A DNA stretch of 17,449 nt from Nitriliruptoraceae bacterium (GTDB taxonomy: Bacteria; Actinomycetota; Nitriliruptoria; Nitriliruptorales; Nitriliruptoraceae). The notes below the pieces were generated by a model. It worked only from the letters and a program-made list of their open reading frames with translations, was not told the origin of the DNA and did not search any database. Shown here piece by piece: positions 1-8,851 of this stretch; position 1 is the stretch's first letter; every line of letters starts with the position of its first letter. The translations under genes and the position numbers were made by a program. The stretch lies in the NCBI GenBank assembly GCA_003554005.1, contig PWEU01000201.1, positions 1 to 17,449 of the forward strand. The letters run 5' to 3'.

Positions 1-329
1 CGCTGCACCTGGATCGTCTCCAGGTAGCGGCGCAGGGGCGCGTAGCGGGGGCCCAGCGACTCCAGGCGACGCAGGTCGAGCACGATCGAGGAACCGAAAC
101 CCCGTTGCGGCGCCGCTTCGCCGGGCAGGATGTCCACCGGTCGTACCCCGTAGAACTCGGCGAGCTCCAGCAGCCGCGTGGCGCTGATGTTGCGGTCCCC
201 ACGCTCGTAGGAGCCGATGACGGCGGCCTTCCAGCGGCCGTCGGATGCCCGCTCGACCTCCTGGAGGGACCAGCCACGGTCCAGGCGGACCTGCCGTAGG
301 CGCTCCCCCACATCCTTCGAGTACGACAT
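1..329 (-). CDS. bldD: BldD-like developmental transcription regulator, 3' end off the window
   Basis: The minus strand from the ATG at 327-329 reads MSYSKDVGERLRQVRLDRGW and runs open to the window edge (109 residues seen). The N-terminal half is an XRE/Cro-type helix-turn-helix. The stretch GRWKAAVIGSYERGDRNIS (about residues 31-49) is nearly the BldD signature GRWKAVVVGSYERGDR, and the later LRRYLETIQVQ matches the start of the BldD C-terminal domain. In Streptomyces, BldD dimerises on cyclic di-GMP through that domain and represses sporulation genes, including whiB. The ligand motif RGD...RQDD would begin at or just past the cut, so c-di-GMP binding cannot be judged; the last two visible bases (CG) would fit its first Arg. 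A purine-rich Shine-Dalgarno GGGGGAG sits about 5 nt before the ATG. It lies 101 nt downstream of the epimerase gene on the same strand. Confidence 0.9.
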   Translation of the reverse strand, partial: MSYSKDVGERLRQVRLDRGWSLQEVERASDGRWKAAVIGSYERGDRNISATRLLELAEFYGVRPVDILPGEAAPQRGFGSSIVLDLRRLESLGPRYAPLRRYLETIQVQ

Positions 330-340
330 CGGGCTCCCCC

Positions 341-374
341 CTTGCCGCAGCGACCGGCAAGACCCCCGACGATA
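341..374 (-). promoter_or_regulatory. Putative bldD -10 element and 5'-terminal mRNA hairpin
   Basis: On the minus strand a TATCGT -10-like hexamer (369-374) has no clear -35. Transcription from it would start near 362. The next bases form a perfect 7-bp stem, CTTGCCG / CGGCAAG (355-361 and 341-347), with a 7-nt loop. The GGGGGAG ribosome binding site follows directly. A hairpin at the extreme 5' end could stabilise the message or mark a protein site. This is inference from sequence only. Confidence 0.35.
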
Positions 375-430
375 GCGCCGTGTGGTCGCGTCAGCGCGCG
401 TTGTTCGCACATCCCACTGCCGGTCAGCCC

Positions 431-1387
431 TCAGGCACGGCCAGCTGCCCACCGTAGCGTGGCTGCCAGCCCCTCCTCGAGGGTGGTCCACGGCTTCCAT
501 CCGAGCTCAGCCGCCGCTCGCCGCGCATCCAGCGCAGAGTGGCGGACCTCACCGAGCCGGGCCGGCTCCCGCAGGGGCTCGTGGTCGTAGCCGATCGCTG
601 CGGCCAGGGCGTGGTAGAGCTGGTTGATGCTCGTGCGGTGACCCGTCCCGATCATCAGCCGCTGCCCCTCGGCACGGTCCATCGCCAGGACGAAGGCGTG
701 CACCACGTCGTCGACGAACACGAAGTCGCGGGTCTGCTCACCGTCCCCGTAGATCGCGCAGGGCTGCCGGTCCAGCATGCGCCCGATGAAGGTCGCCACG
801 ACCCCGCCCTCACCAGCGGTCGTCTGGTGGGGTCCGTAGACGTTGGCCAGGGTGAGGGCCGTGGACTCGAGCCCGTACAACTCGCGGTAGGTGGCGAGGT
901 AGTCGAGCACGACGCGCTTCGAGGTCCCGTACTGGGACGTCGCCGGCCGGTCGTAGGTCTCGTCGACCGGCAGCTCCTCGAGGGTCGGCTCGCCGTAGGA
1001 CCCGACCGAGGACGCGTAGACCATCCGCCGGACCCCGGTCTGCCGTGCCGCCTCGAGCACCGCGATGGTGCCGAGCACGTTCACCTCGGCGTCGTGCAGT
1101 GGATCCGCGACGCTGCGGCGCACGTCGACCTGGGCCGCGAGGTGGTGGACCACCTCCGGGCGGTGACGCTCCATCACCGCCTGCAGGCCACCGCGACGGA
1201 TGTCGAGCCGTTCGAAGGTGAACCGGCCCGCCGCTCGCTCCGAGCGGGCCTCGGCGAGGTTCTCCAGCGACCCGGTGGACAGGTCGTCGACCGCGACGAC
1301 ACGGTGGCCGTCCTCGAGCAGCCGACCGACGAGGTTCGAACCGATGAACCCGGCACCGCCGGTCACGAGCACGGGTCGGTCTGCCAT
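431..1387 (-). CDS. galE: NAD-dependent epimerase/dehydratase, UDP-glucose 4-epimerase-like
   Basis: A 318-aa extended short-chain dehydrogenase. The N-terminal Rossmann motif TGGAGFIGS is at residues 9-17 and the acidic ribose-binding segment VAVDDLSTGS at 31-40. HHLAAQ (81-86) and SSVGSYG (126-132, catalytic Ser region) follow. The catalytic pair Tyr153/Lys157 lies in YGTSK, and ANVYGP (181-186) and DFVFVDDV (221-228) complete the family pattern. Length and motifs fit GalE-type enzymes that interconvert UDP-glucose and UDP-galactose (or the N-acetyl forms) for envelope polysaccharides. Substrate cannot be fixed from sequence; an NDP-sugar dehydratase relative is possible. The start is an ATG with GGAGG 5 nt upstream. 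It lies 94 nt downstream of rsrA and 101 nt upstream of bldD on the same strand. Confidence 0.88.
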   Translation of the reverse strand: MADRPVLVTGGAGFIGSNLVGRLLEDGHRVVAVDDLSTGSLENLAEARSERAAGRFTFERLDIRRGGLQAVMERHRPEVVHHLAAQVDVRRSVADPLHDAEVNVLGTIAVLEAARQTGVRRMVYASSVGSYGEPTLEELPVDETYDRPATSQYGTSKRVVLDYLATYRELYGLESTALTLANVYGPHQTTAGEGGVVATFIGRMLDRQPCAIYGDGEQTRDFVFVDDVVHAFVLAMDRAEGQRLMIGTGHRTSINQLYHALAAAIGYDHEPLREPARLGEVRHSALDARRAAAELGWKPWTTLEEGLAATLRWAAGRA

Positions 1388-1395
1388 CGAGGCCT

Positions 1396-1423
1396 CCGGG
1401 AGCCGGGACCGGGAACCTCCCGG
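1396..1423 (-). promoter_or_regulatory. Hairpin before the epimerase gene, overlapping its ribosome binding site
   Basis: CCGGGAG (1396-1402) and CTCCCGG (1417-1423) form a perfect 7-bp stem with a 14-nt loop. On the minus-strand RNA the downstream arm ends in the first bases of the GGAGG Shine-Dalgarno (1393-1397). It could be a weak terminator for rsrA-sigR or a fold that limits epimerase translation. There is no U-tract. Confidence 0.3.
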
Positions 1424-1481
1424 CGGTGAGGCAGCCTATCGACGGAGACCCTTCCGAAGAGGACGGTCTGCCGCGCTGCCG

Positions 1482-1742
1482 TCAGCCGGTGACGATCTCA
1501 TCGAGCTGGCTGAGGATCCGAGCCCGCAGGTCCGGTGGAGCCTCATCGGTGCAGCCCCGCCGCACGAGCTCGCGGAACCCCTCCTCGAAGTCGCGCCGCT
1601 CGGTGCACGGCTCGCAGTCGGCCAGGTGGTGCTCCAGCTTGGCCTGTGTCACCTCGCCCAACTCCCCGTCCAGCAGGGCACCGAGGCGACGCAGCGCCTC
1701 CCGGCACTCGTCGCTGCACTGTGGACGATCTCCGGTCTCCAT
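1482..1742 (-). CDS. rsrA: RsrA-type redox-sensing zinc anti-sigma factor
   Basis: An 86-aa protein starting METGDRPQ. It has the zinc anti-sigma motif H-x3-C-x2-C (His39, Cys43, Cys46 in HLADCEPC) and N-terminal Cys9 and Cys13. This matches RsrA of Streptomyces, in which Zn2+ bound by Cys/His residues is released on disulfide formation, freeing SigR. The C-terminal CTDEAPPDLRARILSQLDEI also resembles RsrA, though only one Cys (Cys64) stands where RsrA has two adjacent. The ATG follows the sigR stop by 2 nt (TGA-TC-ATG), so the two are cotranscribed and probably translationally coupled. A longer frame upstream only reads through sigR and is not the gene. It acts in the cytoplasm by binding the sigma factor. 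Confidence 0.92.
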   Translation of the reverse strand: METGDRPQCSDECREALRRLGALLDGELGEVTQAKLEHHLADCEPCTERRDFEEGFRELVRRGCTDEAPPDLRARILSQLDEIVTG

Positions 1743-1744
1743 GA

Positions 1745-2500
1745 TCAGGCCTCCCTCGGTCCGGTGAGCAGTCCACGCTCGCTGGCATAGGTGTGTAACG
1801 CCTGCTGGAGCGACTTCCTTCCCCGGTGCAGGCGCGACATCACCGTGCCGACCGGGGTGTCCATGATCTCGGCGATCTCCCTGTAGGAGAACCCCTCGAC
1901 ATCGGCGAGGTAGACGGCCTGGCGGAAGGTGTCGGGCAGCGCCGCCAGCGCCTCCTTGACCTCGTCGGCGGTGAAGGAGTCGAGCACCTCGCGCTCGGGT
2001 GAGGTCCCGGTGACGCGGCTGACCTCGTCGTAGAAGGAGTAGTCGTCGATCTCGTCCTGTAGCGACTCCTGGGGGCGGCGCTGGGCCTTGCGGTACATCG
2101 AGATGTAGGTGGTGTGCAGGACCCGGTACAGCCACGCCTTGAGGTTGGTGCCCTCCCGGTACTGATGGAAGGAGCGGTAGGCCTTGGCGACCGACTCCTG
2201 GACCAGGTCCTCGGCATCGGTGGCATCGTGGGTGTAACGCAGCGCCGCGGAGTACAGACGATCGAGGTGGGGTAGGACCTCGGCCTCGAAGCGCGCGCGC
2301 CGCTCGGCGTCACCGAGCTCCCTGCGCACCGGTGAGGCCGCAGCCGCCTCGGGGTCAGCGCCGGCAGCGCTGGTGTTCGGCATCTCGCTCACGGGTCCAC
2401 GGTCCTCGCAGCTCGGCAACGGCGCCCCTGGGTCGCGCCCGCTCGGAGGGTAACGAGGGGCAGGTGGGCACTGGTCCAGCGGGACCAGCGGTTCGTCCAC
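1745..2500 (-). CDS. sigR: SigR/SigH-family ECF sigma factor for thiol-oxidative stress
   Basis: Sigma region 2 (about 68-142) contains DAEDLVQESVAKAYRSF and EGTNLKAWLYRVL, nearly identical to SigR. Region 4 (about 180-235) contains LPDTFRQAVYLADVEGFSY and MDTPVGTVMSRLHRGR, the DNA-recognition helix. The rsrA partner directly downstream supports a role in the disulfide/heat stress response. Start choice is uncertain. The longest form begins at GTG 2498-2500, which lies 6 nt after a TACCTT -10-like hexamer and so could be leaderless (251 aa). Internal starts at GTG 2390-2392 (GAGGA 10 nt upstream) or ATG 2381-2383 give about 215 or 212 aa, closer to the usual core length. The Pro-rich first 39 residues show no domain. 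No GGAAT...GTT SigR autoregulatory promoter was seen upstream. Confidence 0.92.
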   Translation of the reverse strand: MDEPLVPLDQCPPAPRYPPSGRDPGAPLPSCEDRGPVSEMPNTSAAGADPEAAAASPVRRELGDAERRARFEAEVLPHLDRLYSAALRYTHDATDAEDLVQESVAKAYRSFHQYREGTNLKAWLYRVLHTTYISMYRKAQRRPQESLQDEIDDYSFYDEVSRVTGTSPEREVLDSFTADEVKEALAALPDTFRQAVYLADVEGFSYREIAEIMDTPVGTVMSRLHRGRKSLQQALHTYASERGLLTGPREA

Positions 2501-2506
2501 AAGCTG

Positions 2507-2547
2507 AAGGTATCGTGTTTACATGAGATTGCATGAACAGCTACCTT
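2507..2547. promoter_or_regulatory. Overlapping divergent promoters between sigR and the membrane-protein gene
   Basis: This is an AT-richer island in very GC-rich DNA. Rightward, TTTACA (2518-2523), 18 nt, then TACCTT (2542-2547) make a fair sigma70-type promoter. Leftward, TACCTT (2512-2507) precedes the GTG at 2500 by 6 nt, with TTCATG (2537-2532) 19 nt further up. The two -10 elements are the same hexamer in mirror orientation and the -35 regions lie between them, so the two polymerases would compete. Confidence 0.45.
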
Positions 2548-2569
2548 GTGACCCATAGCTGATGGATGT

Positions 2570-2598
2570 CCCTCCGGCGCTCGCCCCCCGCCGGAGGG
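2570..2598. promoter_or_regulatory. GC-rich hairpin 1 in the divergent region
   Basis: A perfect 9-bp stem, CCCTCCGGC (2570-2578) and GCCGGAGGG (2590-2598), with an 11-nt loop. It lies downstream of the putative rightward promoter, in the leader of the gene at 2687, and upstream of the leftward promoter. No U-tract. Confidence 0.5.
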
Positions 2599-2599
2599 A

Positions 2600-2631
2600 G
2601 GCCGGCCCCGGGCGGTCACCCGGGGCCGGCC
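2600..2631. promoter_or_regulatory. Very strong 13-bp hairpin 2 in the divergent region
   Basis: A perfect 13-bp all-GC stem, GGCCGGCCCCGGG (2600-2612) and CCCGGGGCCGGCC (2619-2631), with the 6-nt loop CGGTCA. It begins two bases after hairpin 1. It lies in the 5' leader of the plus-strand gene, ending 55 nt before its ATG. Terminators are not expected between divergent promoters, so it may attenuate or insulate transcription. Confidence 0.6.
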
Positions 2632-2686
2632 ACATCGGGCAGAGGGTCACCGGGCGCGGGGAGCGGCCCACGAGGAAGGCGACGCG

Positions 2687-3622
2687 ATGCGTGAACTCGA
2701 CTGGTTCGAGGGTCCCGAGCGAGAGGACCAGGGGCCCTCCCCGAGCCGCCGGCGGTGGCTCCTGCCGCTCATCGCGGTGCCCTGGCTGGTCGTCGCCGCG
2801 CTGCTGGTCCTGCCCGGGCGGATGGGCTCGGAGGCCGGGCTCTCCGAGCCCGCGACGACCGCTGGTCCGGGCGAGCCCGCCGTCGGCGCAGACACCGCCG
2901 GACCCGTCCCGGACGATCTCTCCGCCCACGCCAGCACGGACGCGGATCCGGCAGCGAGGAGCGACGCGCCCCCACCGACGACCGACCCACAGGTGGGGGC
3001 GGGACCGGAGCTACCGGCGGTCACGCTGGAGCTCGAGGAGCTGCGTGGCCGCTGGCGTGTCGGTCCGGGCAGCGAGGAGGCGGCGGCGCTGGCGATCGTG
3101 ATCGCCCGAGCGTGGCTGACCGGGCTCGGCCCCCGACTCGAGCTGGAGGCGGCCTCGCCCGATCCGACCAGCTACGCCGAGCACCTGGTGGTCGAGGCGG
3201 TGGAGCATCCGAGCCCCCGCACCACCGTGGTCACCCTGCTCGCCGTGCTGCTGTCGGACCCCGAGGATGCCGATGCCGCGGTCGAGGTCCGACGGCTCGC
3301 GGTCCCGCTGGCGACCGGTGGCGGGACGCCCCAACCCGCCGGAGCCCCCTGGTCGCTGCCCGGACCCACGCTGGCGCAGGCCGAGGCCGACCTCCGACCA
3401 CTGGACGATCCCGACGCGGCCCTCGCCGCCGACACGGCCCTGGCGGTCGCCGGCCTCGGTGAGCTGGCGGTCACGGAGCTGCGCACCGCTGACGGCTGGC
3501 CGGTGGTCGCCCACGCGAGTGACGGTGAGCACGAGCACACGATCTGGCTGCGCCCCCACCTCGACGGCTTCGTGGTCGCCGGGAGCACCCTGGCCGGCGC
3601 GGACGCGGAGGAGGAGCGATGA
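2687..3622 (+). CDS. Unrecognised single-pass membrane protein, possibly TcpC/NTF2-like outside
   Basis: A 311-aa protein starting at ATG 2687 with GAGGAAGG upstream. Residues 1-23 are charged and end in SRRRW. Residues 24-44 (LLPLIAVPWLVVAALLVLPG) are a clear membrane segment, giving a likely N-in topology. A Pro/Ala/Asp-rich linker (about 45-110) follows, then a globular domain (about 115-305). That domain contains EAAALAIVIARAWLTG, VRRLAVPLATGG, a Pro-rich WSLPGPTLA and a last strand set ending LDGFVVAGST. This pattern loosely recalls TcpC-type membrane-anchored NTF2-like proteins of conjugation systems, but I cannot confirm it. Its stop overlaps the next start (ATGA), so it forms a two-gene operon with the DUF6459 gene and converges on secA. 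Function unknown. Confidence 0.8.
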   Translation: MRELDWFEGPEREDQGPSPSRRRWLLPLIAVPWLVVAALLVLPGRMGSEAGLSEPATTAGPGEPAVGADTAGPVPDDLSAHASTDADPAARSDAPPPTTDPQVGAGPELPAVTLELEELRGRWRVGPGSEEAAALAIVIARAWLTGLGPRLELEAASPDPTSYAEHLVVEAVEHPSPRTTVVTLLAVLLSDPEDADAAVEVRRLAVPLATGGGTPQPAGAPWSLPGPTLAQAEADLRPLDDPDAALAADTALAVAGLGELAVTELRTADGWPVVAHASDGEHEHTIWLRPHLDGFVVAGSTLAGADAEEER

Positions 3623-4098
3623 CGGGGCTGCCACCCGCCCGCACGGTCGCGCCGGTGACCGTGCGTCCCCTCGGCGATGACCCCGTCAAGGTCGCGGCGC
3701 TGTTGGTCGCTGCCTGGTCCGAGGTCCGCTGCGGCCAGCGATCGTTCCAGCAGCTCGTCCCGCTGCTCTCCCCCGCGGCCCGGCGGCGGCTCGCTCCTCA
3801 GGTGCCCCCGCGCGCCCCGGCCGCCCGGCAACGGGTGACGGTGCACAAGGTGATCGCACGCCGTCCTCGCCCCGACGCCTGCGAGGCGGTGGTGCTGGTG
3901 CGCCGTGGCCGACGCACCACCGCCATCGCGGTCCGCCTGGAACGTCACCTCGGCCGGTGGCGTGCGGTCGAGCTCACCGCACCGGAGTCGGGCCTGACGC
4001 CACTGCCCACCTCGTCGTTGCCCACCGGCTATCGCCGGCGCGACGCCTTCGACGAGGTGGCCGAGGAGGCCGAGGATCCGATCGCCGGGGCCGGCTGA
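3619..4098 (+). CDS. Rv3235-like (DUF6459) family protein
   Basis: A 159-aa cytoplasmic protein with no membrane segment. The core (about 20-135) includes DPVKVAALLVAAWSEVRCG, then SFQQLVPLLSPAARRRLA, and a closing ERHLGRWRAVELTAPE. Actinobacterial Rv3235-type proteins share this outline: a helix with WxEV, an L-x-P-L-L-SP-A-x-R-x-L segment and a beta-rich C-terminal half. They are encoded near secA in several genomes. The assignment is from memory of the family and moderate. The ATG overlaps the preceding stop by 4 nt, so translation is coupled. The last about 30 residues are acidic and probably disordered. The gene ends 14 bp from the secA stop, with no room for a separate terminator. Molecular role unknown. 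Confidence 0.8.
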   Translation: MTGLPPARTVAPVTVRPLGDDPVKVAALLVAAWSEVRCGQRSFQQLVPLLSPAARRRLAPQVPPRAPAARQRVTVHKVIARRPRPDACEAVVLVRRGRRTTAIAVRLERHLGRWRAVELTAPESGLTPLPTSSLPTGYRRRDAFDEVAEEAEDPIAGAG

Positions 4099-4112
4099 GC
4101 GCAGCCCCTGCC

Positions 4113-7037
<2,925 letters not shown>

Positions 7038-7141
7038 GGTTGCGGTCCCTCGTTCTCGCTGGATCCCGCTGCGATGGCCGCGCTTCTACCGTGGCGGGAC
7101 CGCGTGCGGGCGGGTCACGCGCGATGGTACGGGGCGAAGGG

Positions 7142-7188
7142 GCCGGGCACCCGACCTCACGACCATGACGGACGGTCAGGTACCCGGC
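7142..7188 (-). terminator. Stem-loop between hpf and secA
   Basis: On the minus-strand RNA, a GCCGGGTACCTGACC arm (7188-7174) pairs over 15 bp with GGTCGGGTGCCCGGC (7156-7142), including two G-U wobbles; the loop is 17 nt. On the plus strand those wobbles would be A-C mismatches, so the structure favours leftward transcripts. No U-tract follows. It is either a GC-type terminator for hpf or a processing site separating hpf from secA levels. Confidence 0.5.
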
Positions 7189-7219
7189 AGGTGGCCTCGA
7201 CGGCGCCGCGGGGAGCGGC

Positions 7220-7588
7220 TCAGCCCGCCAGTTCGTCCGGGGGCGGGGTGGGCATGATCGGCTCGGCCTGCGCGGCTTCCCGACGTGGCTTGGAGACCAG
7301 CTTGGTCTTCAGCTTGCGGACCTGGCGCGCGAGCTTGGCCTCGGTGCGGTCGATCGCCGTGAGCGGGTCTGGTCCGGTGGCGCTGGCGCGCAGGTACTGC
7401 CCCTTGGCGTGCAGCGTCGCCTCACATCGCACGCGCTCCTCGATACGCGGGTTGGCCTCCTCCGAGAACACCCCCTCCATGTCGATGAACCGGTCGAACA
7501 TCCGGCTCACACGGGAGAGCTTCGCGATCGCCTCGTCCCGGATCTGGGGCGTGACGTCGAGGTTCGTTCCGTTCACGGTGATCCGCAT
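7220..7588 (-). CDS. hpf: Short-form ribosome hibernation promoting factor (S30AE/RaiA domain)
   Basis: A 122-aa protein starting MRITVNGTNLDVTPQIRDEA. The beta-alpha-beta-beta-beta-alpha S30AE fold spans about 1-100, with the basic C-terminal helix RTEAKLARQVRKLKTKL typical of factors that sit in the 30S decoding channel. The ATG at 7586-7588 has a strong AGGAGG 5 nt upstream, so the start is firm; the longer frame upstream is not coding. Most actinobacterial homologues, including Rv3241c beside secA1, are long forms of about 210-230 aa with a C-terminal dimerisation domain that makes 100S ribosomes. Here the protein stops after a short Pro-rich tail (PIMPTPPPDELAG), and the following 182 bp hold no remnant in any frame. 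It may therefore need another partner for 100S formation or act only as a 70S inhibitor. Confidence 0.94.
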   Translation of the reverse strand: MRITVNGTNLDVTPQIRDEAIAKLSRVSRMFDRFIDMEGVFSEEANPRIEERVRCEATLHAKGQYLRASATGPDPLTAIDRTEAKLARQVRKLKTKLVSKPRREAAQAEPIMPTPPPDELAG

Positions 7589-7892
7589 CGATCCTCCTGT
7601 CCATGACCGCCTCGACGCGGCCATGCCTGCTCGCCGAGCCGGTGGCCCGGCGCTCTCGCCGGCGCGCGGACGTTCTCCCAGGAGGGTGGCTGCACGCGCG
7701 CTTGGCGTCGTGCCCGCCGCGGTGGCGCACCACCACGGCGCGGACCGGTTCCATCGGATCCCGCCGGGGATCGTCGGTCCCCGGTCCGGCCAGAGACCGT
7801 AGCTCTCCGAGCGCCCCGCGCGCGAGAGGCTTTGGGCCCACTGCACGCCAGCCCCGTGGGAGCGCGCAGGACGACCGCCGGCTGCCGGTGGG
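7589..7892. other. 304-bp gene-free gap: comF 3' flank and long hpf leader
   Basis: I find no credible coding frame; the only open frames run on into hpf out of frame. A TACGGT -10-like hexamer (7801-7796, minus strand) without a clear -35 could start hpf transcription, giving a leader of about 200 nt. The alternative hairpins at 7741-7788 fall at the start of that leader. A 5-bp CCCAC/GTGGG pair downstream of comF is too weak to call a terminator. Confidence 0.45.
7741..7788 (-). promoter_or_regulatory. Two mutually exclusive hairpins in the hpf leader
   Basis: Structure A is CCGGGGA (7764-7770) with TCCCCGG (7778-7784), 7 bp and a 7-nt loop. Structure B is CGGACCGG (7741-7748) with CCGGTCCG (7781-7788), 8 bp enclosing 32 nt. 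Both use bases 7781-7784, so only one can form at full length. On the minus-strand RNA B's first arm is made first. Such competition is the hallmark of attenuators and switches, but chance is possible at this GC content. Confidence 0.3.
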
Positions 7893-8567
7893 TCAGGCGC
7901 CGAGCGGGTGCGTGCCCGCCCGCGCGAGCACGGCGAGGTGGACGGTGCCGGCGCCCGCGCGCCGCAACGCCGTCGCTGCGCCCCAGGCCGTCGCGCCGGT
8001 CGTGAGGATGTCGTCGACCAGGAGCACGTCGGTGGCCGGCAGGTCGTGGCGCGCCCGGTAGGCGTCGCCGCGTCGGTGCCGGGGCCGTGCGTCGAGCAGC
8101 GGGAGGATCGGCAGGCCGAGACCACGCGCCACCTCGCGGGCGATACGGGCCGCATGGTCGGTCCCACGTTGCCGGACCCGGCCCGGTGGGGTGGTGATCC
8201 AGGTGACGACGTCGGCCTCGGGCGTGACCGCCGCCAGGCGGGCGACCAGCGCCTCGCTCAGGCCGGCCCAACCGGCATGGGCGCCGGACAGCTTGGCCGT
8301 GGCGATCGCGGCGGCGACCTCACCCCGGTAGTCGTAGGCGGCGACCGTGGTGTCGATCGGGGCACCGGTCGGCCAGCAGGCGTGCACCCCACCCCGTGGC
8401 GCGGCGCACCGCGGGCAGCCCGGCGGCTGCTCGCGGACCATCGAGCGGCACGCGGCGCACCAGGGGGTGCGACCCCGGCGGCGACAGGCCAGGCAGCGGG
8501 GCGGCGCCAGCAGGGGGAGCAGCCCTTCGCGGGCCACGGCCAGCGGTGCGCTCGGGGAGGTCGCCAT
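7893..8567 (-). CDS. comF: ComF-family phosphoribosyltransferase-like protein
   Basis: A 224-aa protein. The N-terminal zinc-finger-like region has Cys25, Cys28, Cys37, Cys40, Cys51, Cys54 and Cys64. It is followed by a type I phosphoribosyltransferase fold with the PRPP-binding loop VLLVDDILTTGAT (181-193). Earlier motifs include AAYDYRGEVAAAIATAKLSG (77-95) and the PPGRVRQRGTDHAARIARE segment (128-145), where ComF proteins usually have P..R...RGFN. ComF proteins act with DNA-uptake machinery in competent bacteria; the actinobacterial role is unproven. The stretch before the PRPP loop (about 160-178, RPRHRRGDAYRARHD) lacks the usual Q..L...R..N..GAF pattern and looks shortened. The ATG at 8565-8567 has no clear Shine-Dalgarno, so the start is less certain than the frame. 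It lies upstream of hpf and secA, as in mycobacteria. Confidence 0.9.
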   Translation of the reverse strand: MATSPSAPLAVAREGLLPLLAPPRCLACRRRGRTPWCAACRSMVREQPPGCPRCAAPRGGVHACWPTGAPIDTTVAAYDYRGEVAAAIATAKLSGAHAGWAGLSEALVARLAAVTPEADVVTWITTPPGRVRQRGTDHAARIAREVARGLGLPILPLLDARPRHRRGDAYRARHDLPATDVLLVDDILTTGATAWGAATALRRAGAGTVHLAVLARAGTHPLGA

Positions 8568-8644
8568 GGGGCAGCATGGCAGGTGGACCCGCGGCTGGCG
8601 GTTCGATCAGCATGACAGCTGTGGACGAAGGTCGCGGCGCGGGG

Positions 8645-8815
8645 TCAGCGCGCTGGGCCGGCTTCCTCGACGAGCATGACCGGGATGCCGTCCCGGACGG
8701 GGTAGCGCAGACCGCAGCCGGTACAGATGATCAGCTGCCGCCGCTCCTTGTGCTCCACCTCGGCACGGCAGGCAGGGCAGACCAGGATGGCGAGCAGTCG
8801 CTCGTCGAGGGCCAC
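8645..8815 (-). CDS. Trm112-like small zinc-ribbon protein (YcaR/UPF0434 family)
   Basis: A 56-aa frame starting at GTG 8813-8815 with AGGAG 6 nt upstream and ending TGA at 8645-8647. The protein begins MALDERLLAILVCPACRAEV, continues with LIICTGCGLRYPVRDGIPVM (about 28-47) and ends EEAGPAR. The pattern L..L.CP.C, then C..C...YP..DGIP.ML, is the Trm112 family signature. Eukaryotic Trm112 activates methyltransferases; bacterial relatives are usually uncharacterised zinc ribbons. In many actinobacteria this gene sits beside phosphomannomutase and DUF3499 genes. Here it lies 36 nt after the DUF6788-like gene and 77 nt before comF, probably in one transcript. Cys13, Cys16, Cys31 and Cys34 are the likely Zn ligands. 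Confidence 0.93.
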   Translation of the reverse strand: MALDERLLAILVCPACRAEVEHKERRQLIICTGCGLRYPVRDGIPVMLVEEAGPAR

Positions 8816-8851
8816 GTCGCGCTCCTGTCACCCGGCGTCGGAGGACCCAGC

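Noticed and set aside
539..1429. Plus-strand 296-codon frame opposite the epimerase gene
   Set aside because: The minus-strand frame carries complete Rossmann and YxxxK motifs; the plus-strand frame resembles nothing.
2501..2686. A SigR-type (GGAAT-N-GTT) autoregulatory promoter upstream of sigR
   Set aside because: Searched by eye on both strands; no GGAAT or GGGAAT with a suitably spaced GTT was found.
7422..7841. 139-codon minus-strand frame overlapping the hpf start
   Set aside because: It runs into hpf out of frame, and hpf has a strong ribosome binding site and conserved protein.
8572..8618. Direct repeat CAGCATGGCAG / CAGCATGACAG between the Trm112-like gene and comF
   Set aside because: Only 10 of 11 bases match and only two copies exist; likely chance.
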